DNA of 64,000 bases from Onthophagus taurus (taxonomy: Eukaryota; Arthropoda; Insecta; Coleoptera; Scarabaeidae): NCBI RefSeq assembly GCF_036711975.1, contig NC_091976.1, positions 31,062,001 through 31,126,000 of the forward strand, in the 5' to 3' direction. Each line of letters starts with the position of its first letter. Position 1 is the stretch's first letter. Shown one piece after another: positions 33,727 to 45,661 of this stretch. Under the pieces are notes generated by a model that saw nothing but the letters and a program-made list of their open reading frames with translations, ran no database searches and was not told where the DNA came from. A program made the translations under genes and the position numbers.

Positions 33727-34261
33727 GACTTAAATTTCGAACAACAATACAACATCCTGGCGAAATTGCTCTATCCTATATTTGTTGTTTGAGATGGTTA
33801 CATTATAAGGATAGAACATATGACAGGAAAGTCATGTGACAAATAGTGTTTTAACATTTGTGTTTAAAATTCGAATCAAATTATTGACGTTTTAATTTAC
33901 CAAAAAAAGAATTGATAAAACAATACAAGCATTGGAAAACAGCACACCTAAAAAGTCTATTTTCAAGTGAAGATATTTCTGGTAATAATTTTTCACTTTC
34001 GTTATAGGAAATTGAGAATATAGCTTTGTTCTAAATACATAAATATTCTCTTCAACTAAAACTAGATCTAGAACTTGAAGCTTTAAATTGAAAATGGTTT
34101 GATCCAGCAGTTGTCAATCGCAAAGCACGCTGGAATTCGGTAGGACCAAGATGATAAGCTGAGCTGGTAATTACTACCAAAGGATTACAAGAGAGACCAT
34201 AAAGATCCATCGGCATAGGAATTGTCTTCGATTCTTTTATAAACAAATAATAAAGTAATAA
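33727..34261. other. 5' flank of RasGEF gene
   Basis: No exon recognised. The RasGEF start codon is at 33726-33724, so its promoter should lie here. Sequence is AT-rich without an obvious CpG cluster. Confidence 0.3.
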
Positions 34262-34557
34262 TCAAAGAAAAAATCTTTACTTCCGAGATAATTACCAAAA
34301 TAAAGAGAAAGCAACAAAAGTGGTACGCCTACATAATTATGGAACATAACACAATAGTAAAAAAGGTATTTGAAGCTAAGAATAAGGACATAGTAGAAGT
34401 TGGGAAGAAGAGTGGGAAGACTCTAGCATCTAGCAGATATAAAGGAATTAGCCAGGAACTGGAGGGGGTGGAAGAAGTGGATGGAGGAATAGGAAAAGAT
34501 TTATCCGACGCCATCAGGCATAAGGATCACCAAAAGAAGATTTCTGGTATAAAATAA
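34262..34557 (+). pseudogene. LINE reverse-transcriptase C-terminal remnant
   Basis: The translation runs KRKQQKWYAYIIMEHNTIV, VKKVFEAKNKD and GKTLASSRYKG. This resembles the extreme C-terminus of endonuclease/RT retrotransposons, whose usual form is WYGHVMRM...KKxxEA...GRPRxRW. The glycine/arginine pattern is heavily mutated. Only about 100 codons remain. Confidence 0.4.
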
Positions 34558-34563
34558 TATATA

Positions 34564-35522
34564 TACAGGGTGTGTCAAATGTCTGGAATATAGCCAATAA
34601 CTTCGCCATTTGTGGTTTTAAAGAAAAATATTTGAAATAAAATTTTTTTTATTAATTGTGGCGCATTTTACGGCGTTATTTGCTTGTTTACATTATTTTT
34701 GTTTCGTTGCTATGGCAACCAACATTGTTATTTTAAATGAAATGCATATGTTTCTATCAAACTTATCAAATCATATGGTTGTATAAGAAAAAAATCGAGA
34801 AAAAACGTGTTCTCTAAAATTATTAAATAGCATATTACAATCGAAGCAGGCGCCGAAAGAACCCCGTTGACAGCTTTAAATGTCAAAAATATGACAGTTT
34901 ACACAAATATGGTGCAATTAAACGAACAAAGAATCCAAATATTAATAATGTATGGGTACGGTGATAGAAAACGCACTCAAAGTGAGGTTTGTACACTGTT
35001 CAATAATATTTACCCGGATACACAATCCACAGTATCTAAAATATTAAAAAAAAATTTTAATACCGGAAGTGTTAACGATCTTCCAAAAGTGAACGGCCGA
35101 AGACAGCTACCAATGATGAAACTGCATTAAATATGTGTACCCATACATTATTTATTATTCATAATTGTTGAAACTGTCATTTTTTTGACATTTAAAGCTG
35201 TCAACGGCGTTATTTCGGCGCCTACTTTGATTATAATTTGCATTTTTTCTCGGTTTTTTTTCTTATAAAACCATATGATTTGATATCTGCATCGCATAGA
35301 GGGATTTATCTTCTATCAAAGTATGCGAAAAAAACATATGCATCCCGTTTAAAATAAGAATGTTGGTTGTCATAGTAACGAAACAAAAAACAATACAAAC
35401 AAGCAAATATCGCAAAAAAATGCGCCATAACTAATAAAGAAACTTGTATTTTAAACATTTTTCTTTAAAACCATAAATGGCGAAGTTGTTGGCTATATTC
35501 CAGACATTTGACACACCCTGTA
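34564..35522. mobile_element. Foldback MITE/mariner relic, family A (959 bp)
   Basis: Ends 'tacagggtgtgtcaaatgtc' and 'gacatttgacacaccctgta' are inverted, with arms of more than 200 bp sharing 'gctatggcaaccaacattg'. It sits in a TA. A second, shorter copy of the family is at 42755-43347. Confidence 0.85.
34867..35130 (+). pseudogene. N-terminal HTH fragment of a transposase
   Basis: The frame reads VQLNEQRIQILIMYGYGD, QSEVCTLFNNIYPD and STVSKILKKNFNTGSVNDLP. This is the helix-turn-helix block that begins many insect mariner-type transposases (compare [19 protein letters not shown] at 11893). No catalytic part follows, so it is only the DNA-binding end of the element it lies in. Confidence 0.6.
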
Positions 35523-35617
35523 TATTTTCTAAAACGTTATTATATTTCGTTTTAAAAAAGTAAAAAGTTTTTTTTTTAAAAAGTATGGTTTTCGAAATAT
35601 ATAACATGATGTGGCAT

Positions 35618-35660
35618 GCTCCTGAAGATGATTAAAAATATTATTCGAAACCGGTAGAGC
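35618..35660 (+). ncRNA. Hammerhead-ribozyme-like motif next to Penelope fragment
   Basis: Stem I GCTC (35618-35621) pairs with GAGC (35657-35660). The core is CTGAAGA (35622-35628) and GAAAC (35647-35651). ACCGGT is self-complementary and would form stem III between two copies, with GTA before the cleavage point. Stem II (35630-35646) pairs with one mismatch. The fourth stem I pair is C-G here and T-A in the motif at 48587-48622, a compensatory difference. Confidence 0.5.
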
Positions 35661-35699
35661 CGCAAGAGCCGCAAATAAAAACTATCCATCTCATAAACA

Positions 35700-36800
35700 C
35701 ACTTCTTTTATTTTGGTAATCATGTCACTGAGTGGGTTTTAGTTGTAGTTGTTATTGTTGAAGTTCATGGTCTTTTCAATGTAAAGCTTTTTATCTATAA
35801 TTATAGTTGTTGCATTTTTATCTGCTTTAACAAATAGGGCATTGTTATTAGGTGCTTGTGTATAGCATATTCAATTTTTATTGCATTTAGTTCCATATTA
35901 ATTGGTTTTTCTATGTCAAATTTATGACCTTCATTAAGTAGAGCAATTTCTAGGTTGGAGAATTTTAAATTAGTTAAGGTATGTGTATATAGTAGCAAAT
36001 CATTGTTAGAGTTATCATTTATGATGTTATTACAATGTGTGGAATGATTATTATAAGATGAATTATTGGGGTTTTTGGTTTTATTATTATTGTTATTGTT
36101 GTGTTTTTCTCACGTGTATTTAGTTTATGTTGTATTCTTGTTAGGTTCTTGATTGATCTTGTTTGGACTCACATTGAGCTTCTGTTATTGTTGCATTTAT
36201 TTCTATGTAGTGGTATTTTAATGTTGTCTGTATAAATAGGCAAGTTTTGTGTAGTGTAGATTGACTCACACACATATTAATGAAGTTTATATGATTTTGG
36301 ATTCATGGACGGTTCTTTTGCCATTTCTTCATCACCCTTATTTTTTCTGATATATCATTTCTGGGGTGTTTTTCCATACTGAGTAGGTATTGGATATCTT
36401 TGATCAGCTTCTCCACCTCAAAATCATCTTTAACGTTATTTTGAACCTTCTCCAATCAGTTTTGATATAATGTGTTCACTTAAAGTTAATACAATGAGTG
36501 ATTTAAGTTTAGCTCAAAGCTAGCTTAGCTTTTTGATTATGTAGAAATGTATCAGGTCTGGATCCTATCTGGATCTATTGGCCAATATTTTTGCCTGGCG
36601 AGATTGCTTCACATAGTTGTGTTTGAACAGCCTTTAGAAATTCTCCATCTTTGGTAGTGATTCACCACTTATGATGTGGCTTAAAGGAACTGTTCTGAAG
36701 GATTGTTTTTGGGAGGACTATTTAAACATTTTTGACACTCCTCTAAGTTTTTTGAAAACTCAAAAGTGTATTTAGTAGCAATTTTTTGATAATACATATT
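35700..36800 (-). pseudogene. Penelope-like reverse-transcriptase remnant
   Basis: On the minus strand, pieces such as KFSNLEIALLNEGHKFDI and NALFVKADKNATTIIIDK with LYIEKT resemble the RT of Penelope-like elements, in which a KADKGN-type motif is typical. Stops and frameshifts are frequent and the catalytic core is not intact. It ends near 35715 and is joined to a segment carrying a hammerhead-like motif in the opposite orientation, as expected for an inverted terminal repeat of such elements. Confidence 0.5.
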
Positions 36801-36846
36801 CATAATACAAACTTAATCTTAATTCTTTTTAGTTCTTAATTACATA

Positions 36847-38159
36847 TTACTTAGTTAATGACATTATTTTAACTGCTTTTTTTAATAATTGTATTTTAGT
36901 TTCTTCATAAACAGTGCCAGAAGAAAGAATGGTAGTTGATAGTTTATCATTAAAAACTAAAGCAAGTATTACAACATCATCTGCAGCAGGTAAAGCTGTA
37001 ATAGAGAACCGTAAACCGGATTCATTTAATAATGTTATCAAATCATCCTCTGTGGCTGTATCCTAAAACAATAATAAATAGTTAATGTATTAATAAATTA
37101 TAAAATTCACTTTTATATTATCATCTTCTTCGGATGGAGAAGTGGTAACAAATTGTTTGGTTGACATCACAGATTCCAAAAGTTGCTGAGGTTGAATACT
37201 CAATTCGGTAAATTTCTTTATGATGTTATCATCATTAATAATTGTAGGTTCACCATCAATAACAGCTTTTTTTGTCATTCCTTTTGATTCTTTATGAATT
37301 TTCAATCTATTTGAATTTAACCAGATTATTCATTAAATTGAATTAAATTAAGTAATTAAATTACTTACATTTCATTCATAGCATGTGCTGAATTTTGCTT
37401 GGCTTGCTTTTTAGTGATACCATATCCTTCACAACGTTTCCCTAAAGCTTCACAAACTATAACAAATTGCCCTGTATTATTAGACCCCATTTCTTGGAAG
37501 GAGGCGCAACGAAAATTGCTTTTTTGTAAATACTCATTTAATGCACCTATAGCATTGTATCCAACATTACTTGAAATATCAACATTTTCATTTAAAGTAT
37601 TCATGATGCTTATACTGCTTTGGGGTATGTTTGTTTTTAAATCATTTAAAGCTAATTTAGCACATTGTGTTCTTGTAATTTGCTTATTAGAGCCTTCAGA
37701 TTCGTAAGTTCTATCCTCTACTGTTAGAGTACAATGGAAGTAAGGATTACTGGGTTTCGATCGATCCATAACTAAATAATGTGGTAAGGGCTTTTGTTTC
37801 GCAGCCATTAGTTCTTGTAGCTCTGAGACTGGATGTTTTGCTAAATAGGTTTGAGAAGAATTTAATGATGAATTTTGATATGTATTAATTGAATCATTTA
37901 ATGAATTATTTGCTATAGTTGGAGGTGTGGTCATTTTAATCTGCTGTATATCATATTTTTCTTGATAAATAATAGCCGCTTTATAAGCTGCTTCATACTT
38001 AGCTGCTGATTTTGATGCACAAACTGCCGATGCTGTGATATCTTCAACAACTACATCACAGACAAAACCACCTGGGCAGGGTTTTATATCATAAAGAGGG
38101 GCAGTCTTTCCTTGTCTTGCCATCGCCTCTTGCAAATAAGAGACGGGATGCTTCTCCAT
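36847..38159 (-). CDS. Double-stranded RNA-binding protein (three dsRBDs)
   Basis: Three exons: 38159-37369, 37306-37111 and 37062-36847; 400 aa. dsRBD1 (about residues 3-70) has HPVSYLQEAMARQGK and later KSAAKYEAAYKAAI. dsRBD2 (about 109-180) has HPVSELQELMAAKQK, then FHCTLTVEDRTYESEG and TQCAKLALNDL. dsRBD3 (about 202-266) has NAIGALNEYLQKSN, FVIVCEALGKRCEGYG and KKQAKQNSAHAM. These follow the alpha-beta-beta-beta-alpha dsRBD pattern with the lysine-rich KKxAK end. The C-terminal 130 residues include no catalytic domain that I recognise, so this is probably an RNA-binding cofactor, not an ADAR or Dicer. Loquacious/R2D2/TRBP-like is possible but unproven. It is divergently paired with the RING gene at 38770. 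Confidence 0.85.
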
Positions 38160-38769
38160 ATTCTAAAATTATTAAATAAGTTAGAATTATCCAAAATAAT
38201 CCTAAAAAATTAGGTTATTTACTCAATTTTATCATCTGAAGTCTGCACGTCAAAATCACGTCAAAATATATATACAACCCAATCATAAGTTTTAAATCAA
38301 TGTGTTAATAAAAATAGTTAAAATAAAAACTACGCCTAATATAAATCGTTATCAAAAACTAAACACACCAAAATGAAAACAATGATAATATTAATTTATA
38401 ATTCTTGAGTAATTTTCAATTTAATTTATCTTTTGATCACCCGCTTATACTCATCTGAAGTCTGAATGTTAAAATATATACACAACCCAATCATAAGTTT
38501 TAAATTAATATGTTAATAAAAACATTTAAAATAAAAACTACGCCTAATATAAATCGTCATCAAAAACTAAACACATCAAAATGAAAATAATGTTAATATT
38601 AATTTATAATTCTTGAGTAATTTTCAATTTATTTTATCTTTTGATGACCCGCTTATTCACCAATAACAGCAAACAATATGACATTTACAACATAACCTAA
38701 TTTTTAAAAAACTGTCAAATGGTTTTCTAAGTTGTTATTAAACTTAAATGATTTTCATGTAATAACCAC
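38160..38769. promoter_or_regulatory. Shared divergent promoter with internal duplication
   Basis: The 610-bp gap between two head-to-head start codons holds two direct copies of about 220 bp (about 38233-38452 and 38453-38658). Both contain 'actacgcctaatataaatcg' and 'taattcttgagtaattttca'. The copies differ by small indels. Whether the duplicated unit carries promoter elements cannot be told from sequence alone. Confidence 0.7.
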
Positions 38770-39849
38770 ATGGGATTTATAGAAGATGAGCTCAAAGAGG
38801 TTAAAACTTTATGCGAAAGAGTCGTGGAAGGTAGTAGATTGGTGTCGTGCGTGCCGACGATGGTCAGAACGGAAATAAAAAGAACCGAACACAAATCATT
38901 GGTGGCTTGTATGCAATTTCCTGTTGCCTATCCAAAATCGCCCGTTTTACTTGAATTAAAAAGTAAATTTTTGTCGGATAAATTACTCCAAAAATTGATG
39001 TCAGTGTGTGAGGAGGAGGCGAAAAAATATTTGGGAAAAGCCCAGGTGATTAAAGTTCTTCAATTTTTAAGGAAATTTATCGATGAAAATCCACTTTCGT
39101 GTTGTTACGATGAAATAAACGAATTGAGAAAATCTTTAAATGCTGAAATTGACGAGATTCGATTAAAACAAAAATCTTCTAGTTTAGTTTTAAAAGTTAT
39201 TAATGGGGGATATTTTTTAAATGTTAAGATTATCGTTCCCGATCATTATCCATTACAAGCTATTGAGTAAGTTTTTTAATTATGTATTTTTAAATCTTAT
39301 TTATTTTTGTTTTAGTATTCACGAAACTGACACAAATTTTCCACCATCTTTTAATAGACACATGATTTTACAAGCAAAGGAAATTGCAAGACAATGTGTT
39401 GAACCACCTAGAATAAAAAACCCTCGAGAACCAGAATTTAAACCTGTGCCATCTTTAGGAAAATCCTGTTCATTTTTAATTGACTGTATTAAACGATTAC
39501 CCAACGAAAAATGCCAATATTGTAAAGAATTATGTTTCCCCAAAAATCCAAATGTGTGTTTAAATTAAATTGTTTTTTGTTTTATTAATAAATTTATTTT
39601 TAGTTGGTAATTATTGATGAAAATTCACCACGACATATTGAAAGGGTTTATTGTGGTCATCTATATCATCAGCAGTGTTTATTTAATTACATGAAAGCAC
39701 CTCCATTTGGTAATAAAACGTGTCATTTTTGTGGAACGAGGATTTCACATCACAAGTGGAAGTTATCTGATCGATTAGCTGAAGATCGATGGGCTCATGA
39801 ACAAGCTCGAGAAAGGGAATTAGCTGAAGTGGAGGATTTCTTTAAATAA
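38770..39849 (+). CDS. Tandem RWD-like / RING-type protein, likely E3 ligase
   Basis: Three exons: 38770-39266, 39316-39553 and 39604-39849; 326 aa. The N-terminus (about residues 1-110) fits an RWD fold: CMQFPVAYPKSPVLLELKS and then the helix KYLGKAQVIKVLQFL. A second RWD/UBC-like stretch follows (LVLKVINGGYFLNVKIIVPD). The C-terminus has a RING-like zinc site: CQYC (232-235), CGHLYHQQC (262-270) and CHFC (285-288), then a charged tail, DRWAHEQARERELAEVEDFF. By analogy with RWD-RING proteins it may transfer ubiquitin. The spacing between the first two zinc pairs is compact compared with a classical RING. Ortholog name not recognised; it is not FANCL. It starts at the first ATG of the frame. 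Confidence 0.8.
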
Positions 39850-40383
39850 ATATTTATTTATTATTTTACTAATTAATAAATTTTTTATCTCTACTCTAAA
39901 ATAAAAAATAATCCATCTTTATTCCTATTAATAAATCCTAGTTGAATAAGTTTGTTTATTCAATAAATATAATAATAAGATTAAAATTAAAGCTAAAATG
40001 TTGAAGAAAGACAACACACAGACATTTTTCTACGCAAATAGACAATTACATAAATATTTATATGATCTTAAATCACCCTGTATATCATTTTATACCAGTA
40101 TATAGCTCTTCATGGTAGAGATATTAAAAAAAGTTACTAAGAAAAGTTGTTACTACTATAATTTAAAGCTATTATTATTGGAAACATTTTTAATATAATA
40201 AATAATTATTAATATAATCTCAAAAATATTAAAACGACACAATCATCGTTTATATCTTGAATTATTCGCCCGACATCGTCCTTAGCATCCTCTAATAAAG
40301 TCATTATATTCCTCATATTGTTTCAAATTAAAAAAATAATAAAACAAAGCGAAATATTAACAATTAATTATAATTTTATTATT
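39850..40383. other. 3' flank of RING gene
   Basis: AATAAA follows within 10 bp of the stop codon. The rest is AT-rich with no exon. A lone element end, 'caccctgtatatc', is seen at about 40075. Confidence 0.4.
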
Positions 40384-41335
40384 GTTAGGTTATCCAACTT
40401 GACTCGGTTACCATGGTGATTAAGATCCAAATATTGCAGGTGCTTGTCAAAATTGGAATTGAATTTAAGTTTTTTTAAGGAAAAAGTCTTATTTAATTGG
40501 TTTAAAAGGCTGTATTTAAATCAAAATTGGTTTATCTAGGGAATTATAAACAAGGTAAGTGGATTAAATCAAAAAAAATATTTTTAATTTATTTCTCTTA
40601 ATTAGAATCGATTTAAATTAAGTACAATTAACGAATTTGTTATGAATGCGAGATAATCGTAAAGAATTCGAATTGTTTTAATATTAATAAAAATTAAGTT
40701 AGAATTGATAAAAAAAATCGGAATAAAATTTTATTATTTTAAGGTTATCCAACTTGACTCGGTTACCATGGTGATTAAGATCCAAATATTGCAGTTGCTT
40801 GTCAAAATTTAAATTGAATTTAAGTTTTTTTTAAGGAAAATGTCTTATTTAATTGGTTTAAAAGGCTGTATTTAAATCAAAATTGGTTTATCTAATTATA
40901 AAAAGGGAATTATAAACAAGGTGAGTGGATTAAATCAAAAAAAAAAATTTTAATTTATTTCTCTTAATTAGAATCGATTTAAATTAACTACAATTAACGA
41001 ATTTGTTATGAATGCGAGATAATCGTAAAGAATTCGAATTGTTTTAATATTAATAAAAATTAAGTTAGAATTGATAAAAAAAATTGGAATAAAATTTTAT
41101 TATTTTAAGGTTATCCAACTTGACTCGGTTGCCATGGTGATTAAGTTCCAAATATTACAGTGCTTCTCAAAATTGACGTTGAATTTAAGTTTTTTTTAAT
41201 GAAAAACACATAATTAATTGGATTTAATGGTTGTATTTAATTCAAAATGGGTAAATGGATGAAATTATAAGCAAGGTAAGTGGATTAAATCAAAAAAAAT
41301 TTTTTTTGGATCAATTAAAATGTACAAGAATTTAG
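40384..41335. repeat. Three tandem ~360-bp units
   Basis: The phrase 'ggttatccaacttgactcgg' occurs at 40388, 40742 and 41107 (spacing 354 and 365). Units 1 and 2 are nearly identical, including 'gaatgcgagataatcgtaaa'; unit 3 is shorter and more diverged. No coding frame. Confidence 0.9.
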
Positions 41336-41343
41336 GGTTAAGT

Positions 41344-41530
41344 AACAATTAAAACTATACCTAGAACTAGAAAGTTTTAGGTTTAGCCGGGCGTCTTAGA
41401 CAAGAACTTAGAAAAGTCTGAAGACGCACGGCTAAACGCGAATATTTCTAGTTCTAGGTCTCGTGTTAGTTTTAGTTTTACACTAGCATTATCACTAGAA
41501 CTAACACAAGACCTAGAACTAGAAACTTTA
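41344..41530. repeat. Dispersed relative of the 131-bp dyad satellite
   Basis: It contains 'aactagaaagttttaggttt', 'gcacggctaaac' and paired 'tagttctaggtct' / 'agacctagaactag' blocks, with the same inverted layout as the array at 9295-10480 but clearly diverged. It is a single copy. Confidence 0.75.
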
Positions 41531-41559
41531 ATTTTATTATTATATTCGTAATCTTCATA

Positions 41560-42430
41560 AAATAACCTTTTAAGTGAGTCCAAATTTGACGCATTTACCT
41601 CAAAAAACCAAAAAGTTAGAATAAAAAAACGTTAAATCCGAAGTTAGCTACAATGAAGATAGCAATTTAATAATTAAATATTAATACCAACCTTAATTTT
41701 TAATTTTTTTTATTGTATTTTTGTTTTTGTGATAAATTTTAAGTCATTTTATAAAAATTAAAAATTTGTCCAAATGACATTGACATTTCAAACCGGAAGT
41801 TGCTTATATCTCGAGTAATATTGGAATGAAACGTATCATGTTTGGACTCATTTTAAAGGATTTTTCATGACGATTACAAATATGTATGTCAAAATTGACG
41901 TTGACATTTTAAATCTGAAGTTAGTTATAAAATAGGCAAATGGACAACTTCATGGCGTTCTTTCATGATGTATTCTTTATTAAAAAAAATCTTTAAAATG
42001 AGTCCAAACAAGACGCACTTATCTCAAAAAACAAAAAAGTTTGAATAAAAAACCTTAAACCCGAAGTTAGCAACAATGAAGAGAGCAATTTAATTATTAA
42101 ATATTAATACCAACCTTAATTTTTAACTTTTTTTATTGTATTTTCGTTTTTGTGATAAATTTTAAGACATTTTATAAAAATTAAAAATTTGTCAAAATGA
42201 CATTGACATTTCAAACCGGAAGTTGCTTATATCTCGAGTAATATTGGAATGAAACGTATCATGTTTGGGCTCATTTTAAAGGATTTTTCATGACGATTAC
42301 AAATATGTCAAAATTGACGTTGGCATTTCTAACCGGAAGTTGATAATAACTTCATTAATATTGAAGATAAATATGTCGTGTTTGTACTCATTTTAAAGGA
42401 TTTTTAATGAAGATTACAAATATGTCATGA
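41560..42430. repeat. Two ~430-bp direct copies
   Basis: The blocks 'taatattaataccaacctta' and 'catttcaaaccggaagttgc' recur in the same order in the halves starting at about 41597 and 42030. The motif 'gtttggactcattttaaagg' inside them also turns up on its own, in both orientations, near 43450 and 43590. Confidence 0.8.
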
Positions 42431-42754
42431 CCTATAACGAGAGTCTACTAGTTACATACACTACACTCTCACTACATATTGAGATATGCAGCCAATATTA
42501 CACAGATCACGTGGGTTACGATAATTACACAATGTTACACAATGTTTAAGAGACATAAAGATGTACTAATAATGAATAAGCTTTACAACCCATATTTTTT
42601 TATGTTAATAATCCATGGCGTTCAAAAGTTATTATAATAAAATCAAAGGGGTTGTGAATTTCATACCTTTAGAGGGCGCTAGGGAAGTTTAAGGTATGGT
42701 TGAAAATAAGGTATTAAAATGTAAATTTTTGGCCCAACCACCTGTATAATAATA

Positions 42755-43347
42755 TACAGGGTGTGTCAAATGTCTGGAATATAGCCAATAACTTCGCCAT
42801 TTGTGGTTTTAGAGAAAAATGTTTCAAATACAAGTTTCTTTATTAATCATGGCGCATTTTTTGGCGATTTTTGCTTGTTTGCTTTGTTTTTTGTTTCGTT
42901 GCTATGGCAACCAACATTGTTATTTTAAATGTGGTGCATATATTTTTTTTTGCATACTTTGAGAAAGCCTTTGATTGACCTCTATGCGATGAACATATCA
43001 ATCATATGGTGCTGCCAACGGCGTTATTTCGACACCTACTTTGATTGTAATTTGCTGATTTAATATTTTCAGAGAACGCATTTTTTCTTATACTACCATA
43101 TGATTTGATATGTTCATCGCTTAGAGAGATTTATCCTCTATTAAAATGTGCAAAAAAAACATATGCTTCCCACTTAAAATAAGAATGTTGGTTGCCATAG
43201 CAACGAAACAAAGAACAACGTAAACAAGCAATTATCGTCAAAAAATGTGCCACAATTAATAAAGAATTTTTTATTTGAAACATTTTTCTTTAAAACCACA
43301 AATGGCGAAGTTATTGGCTATATTCCAGACATTTGACGCACCCTGTA
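42755..43347. mobile_element. Foldback MITE, family A (593 bp)
   Basis: It shares ends 'tacagggtgtgtcaaatgtc' and 'gacatttgacgcaccctgta' and the internal 'gctatggcaaccaacattg' with the element at 34564-35522. It has arms but no transposase-like frame and is about 370 bp shorter. Confidence 0.85.
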
Positions 43348-43828
43348 TATCATTTATATTTACTTTTAAAAATAAGCAGGATACAGACATTTTAGTATGA
43401 CGATCGCTTTTGGTTTAATTTATTAAAAATTCGCAATTCTCGTTAAAAATCCTTTAAAATGAGTCCAAACACGACTAGGTTGTCTCTAAAAATAGCGAAG
43501 ATACGATTGTTTTTATAATACCGATCGTCGATTGTTTTTATTTAAACTTTTTGTAATATCTCCGTTATTTTTTAAGATAATCCCATCGTGTTTGGACTCA
43601 TTTTAAAGGATTTTCAATTCTCTATCTATTTTTAAAAAAATTAAAATCATCAGTTATTTTATTCACTTCCGCTTGGCTTCAATGTAACGTGATATTGTAA
43701 AGAAAGCGTCCAAAAATTCTTTTTTTGTTATGATTCTTTCGATCCTCGTTATAACCGAGATTTTTAACATTGTAAGAATAGGTTTTTTGACGGGACGTGA
43801 AGGAATAAAAAGATTTGTTCTTTATAAT

Positions 43829-45661
43829 TTATTTGTAATAATTATTGGCACACATTCTTTTACAACAGAGAGCTTATGGCAATGTTTTGTACAATAATAA
43901 TAAAATTTTTCAAATAAATACAAATCGTCGAATTTAAAAATTAAAATGAAAAATAATGTACACTCATGCGAACTAGTAGAACAAGGGTTTTTCGTTAAGG
44001 ATCGCTTAAAATCGGTATTCCTTTAAAATTTTTACACCTTTACCCCTCCTGCTCCAAAGGGTTAACATCAAAATCGAACGAAATCGGCTTCTAAACGTTT
44101 AGTAATAAAAAAAAAATAATAAAGAGAAAAAGTTTATAAGAAAAATTTACAAAAAAATGTATGTGCTCAACAAAAAGACATAATAAAATCGATAGGCCCG
44201 TTACACTTTGCAATTATCTAACAATACTTTCAGCAATTGATATATAGTATATATATACAATAGTGACCATCTTTGGTAAAAAAAATATTGTAAAATATAT
44301 TGCGCCATATATCGGATGAGCAATAAATAATATTGTATTACATATCAAACAAATTTACAAAATCTATCTAATAGTTTTCTCAATTTCAATTTTTTTTATT
44401 AATTTTATAATAAATTTTTTGTCCCCGATCTTGCTCCTCCCGATTTCGCAACAAATCGAAGAACGAAACTGAACGAGTTTATTTATTTTCTTTTATTTTT
44501 TTTTTCGTTGTCATCAGCAGCAAAGTTACCATCGAAATAGTGTTAGAATTACTCTACGTCTTAAACGGTAAAATGTATTTGTGCTAAGTACGTCATTTCC
44601 CTGTTTAATACATCCTCTACTATCAATTTTATTTCATTAATTTTTTCTTAATTCTTTTTAGAATTGATCGTTCTAAAAAAAATTGTTCTTGTCGAATCTA
44701 TTTAATTCGAATTTGAATCGTTTTTAATTCGAATCCATTTTGATGCGAATTTTTTTTTTCAATTTCAATCAGTTCAATTCAATTCGTATCAAAACGTGAC
44801 AAAGAAATTATATATAGTTTTATATAGTCCAGTTTTAAATGCCCAAAAAATTGTCGCGTTTTGTTACGATTCGATTAATTTATTTTTTTATAATAATTGA
44901 TTTAATTGTTAAATCTTCTTTGTGTCACGCCAAAGCATTGTTGTTCAGGAACTAACTTGTACACTTAATGGAAAAAGAACCTTATACCCTATAATTAGTC
45001 TCATACAACAATATCACAATTTCAATATTGCAAAAATTTAAACGTAGCTAGATATGCTTCCATAATATAAATCCCATTTTCGAATTTCATCTTCGTCCGC
45101 ATGATTTGATTGAAAAATTTTAAAAGCCTATTTTCGGTTTTTTGTTTTTAATTTAGTAACTTTCATTTAAATTTAAATTGATTTAAATTTAATGATTTCT
45201 TTTGACTAGACTTATCTTTAATAATACAGCGTTAGTTTTTTTATTATTTTTTTTTCGTTTTACTTATTATTTTTGCAGCTGGGCGTCAGTTTAACAACAA
45301 TAATAAAAGCTGCATCGATTATTTCAATCTGCCTGGCTAGATTAACTAGGAAGACACTTTTTTTTCATTTAAAAAGATGGCCTAGCAAGCGGCAGGCGGG
45401 TACTGCTCTATTTTTATTAATTTTTTCAATTTCTTAGTAGTATTTAGTCGCCTTATCTACATTTTTTTTCTATCGGTTTTATTTTTGTTTCGCTTTACAT
45501 TACATTTTACTTATTTTTTATTTTCCTGTTATTTTCTTCTCGCCTCCGCAATCTCCGCCGTTTCGCACCGAAAAATTTATACTGTAAGTCCTATTATGAT
45601 GCCTTCCGAGGAATGTAGAGACCGTCGGTGTAACTTTTCACCTCACCGCACCCCGCTATTT
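43829..45661 (-). other. NELL: Probable NELL 3' untranslated region
   Basis: The NELL stop codon is at 45664-45662. On the minus strand the next 1.8 kb is AT-rich and non-coding, and AATAAA lies at 43834-43829. A frame on the plus strand at 45485-45853 is the antisense of the last NELL exon and is not taken as a gene. Other AATAAA motifs lie within, so the true end is uncertain. Confidence 0.45.
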
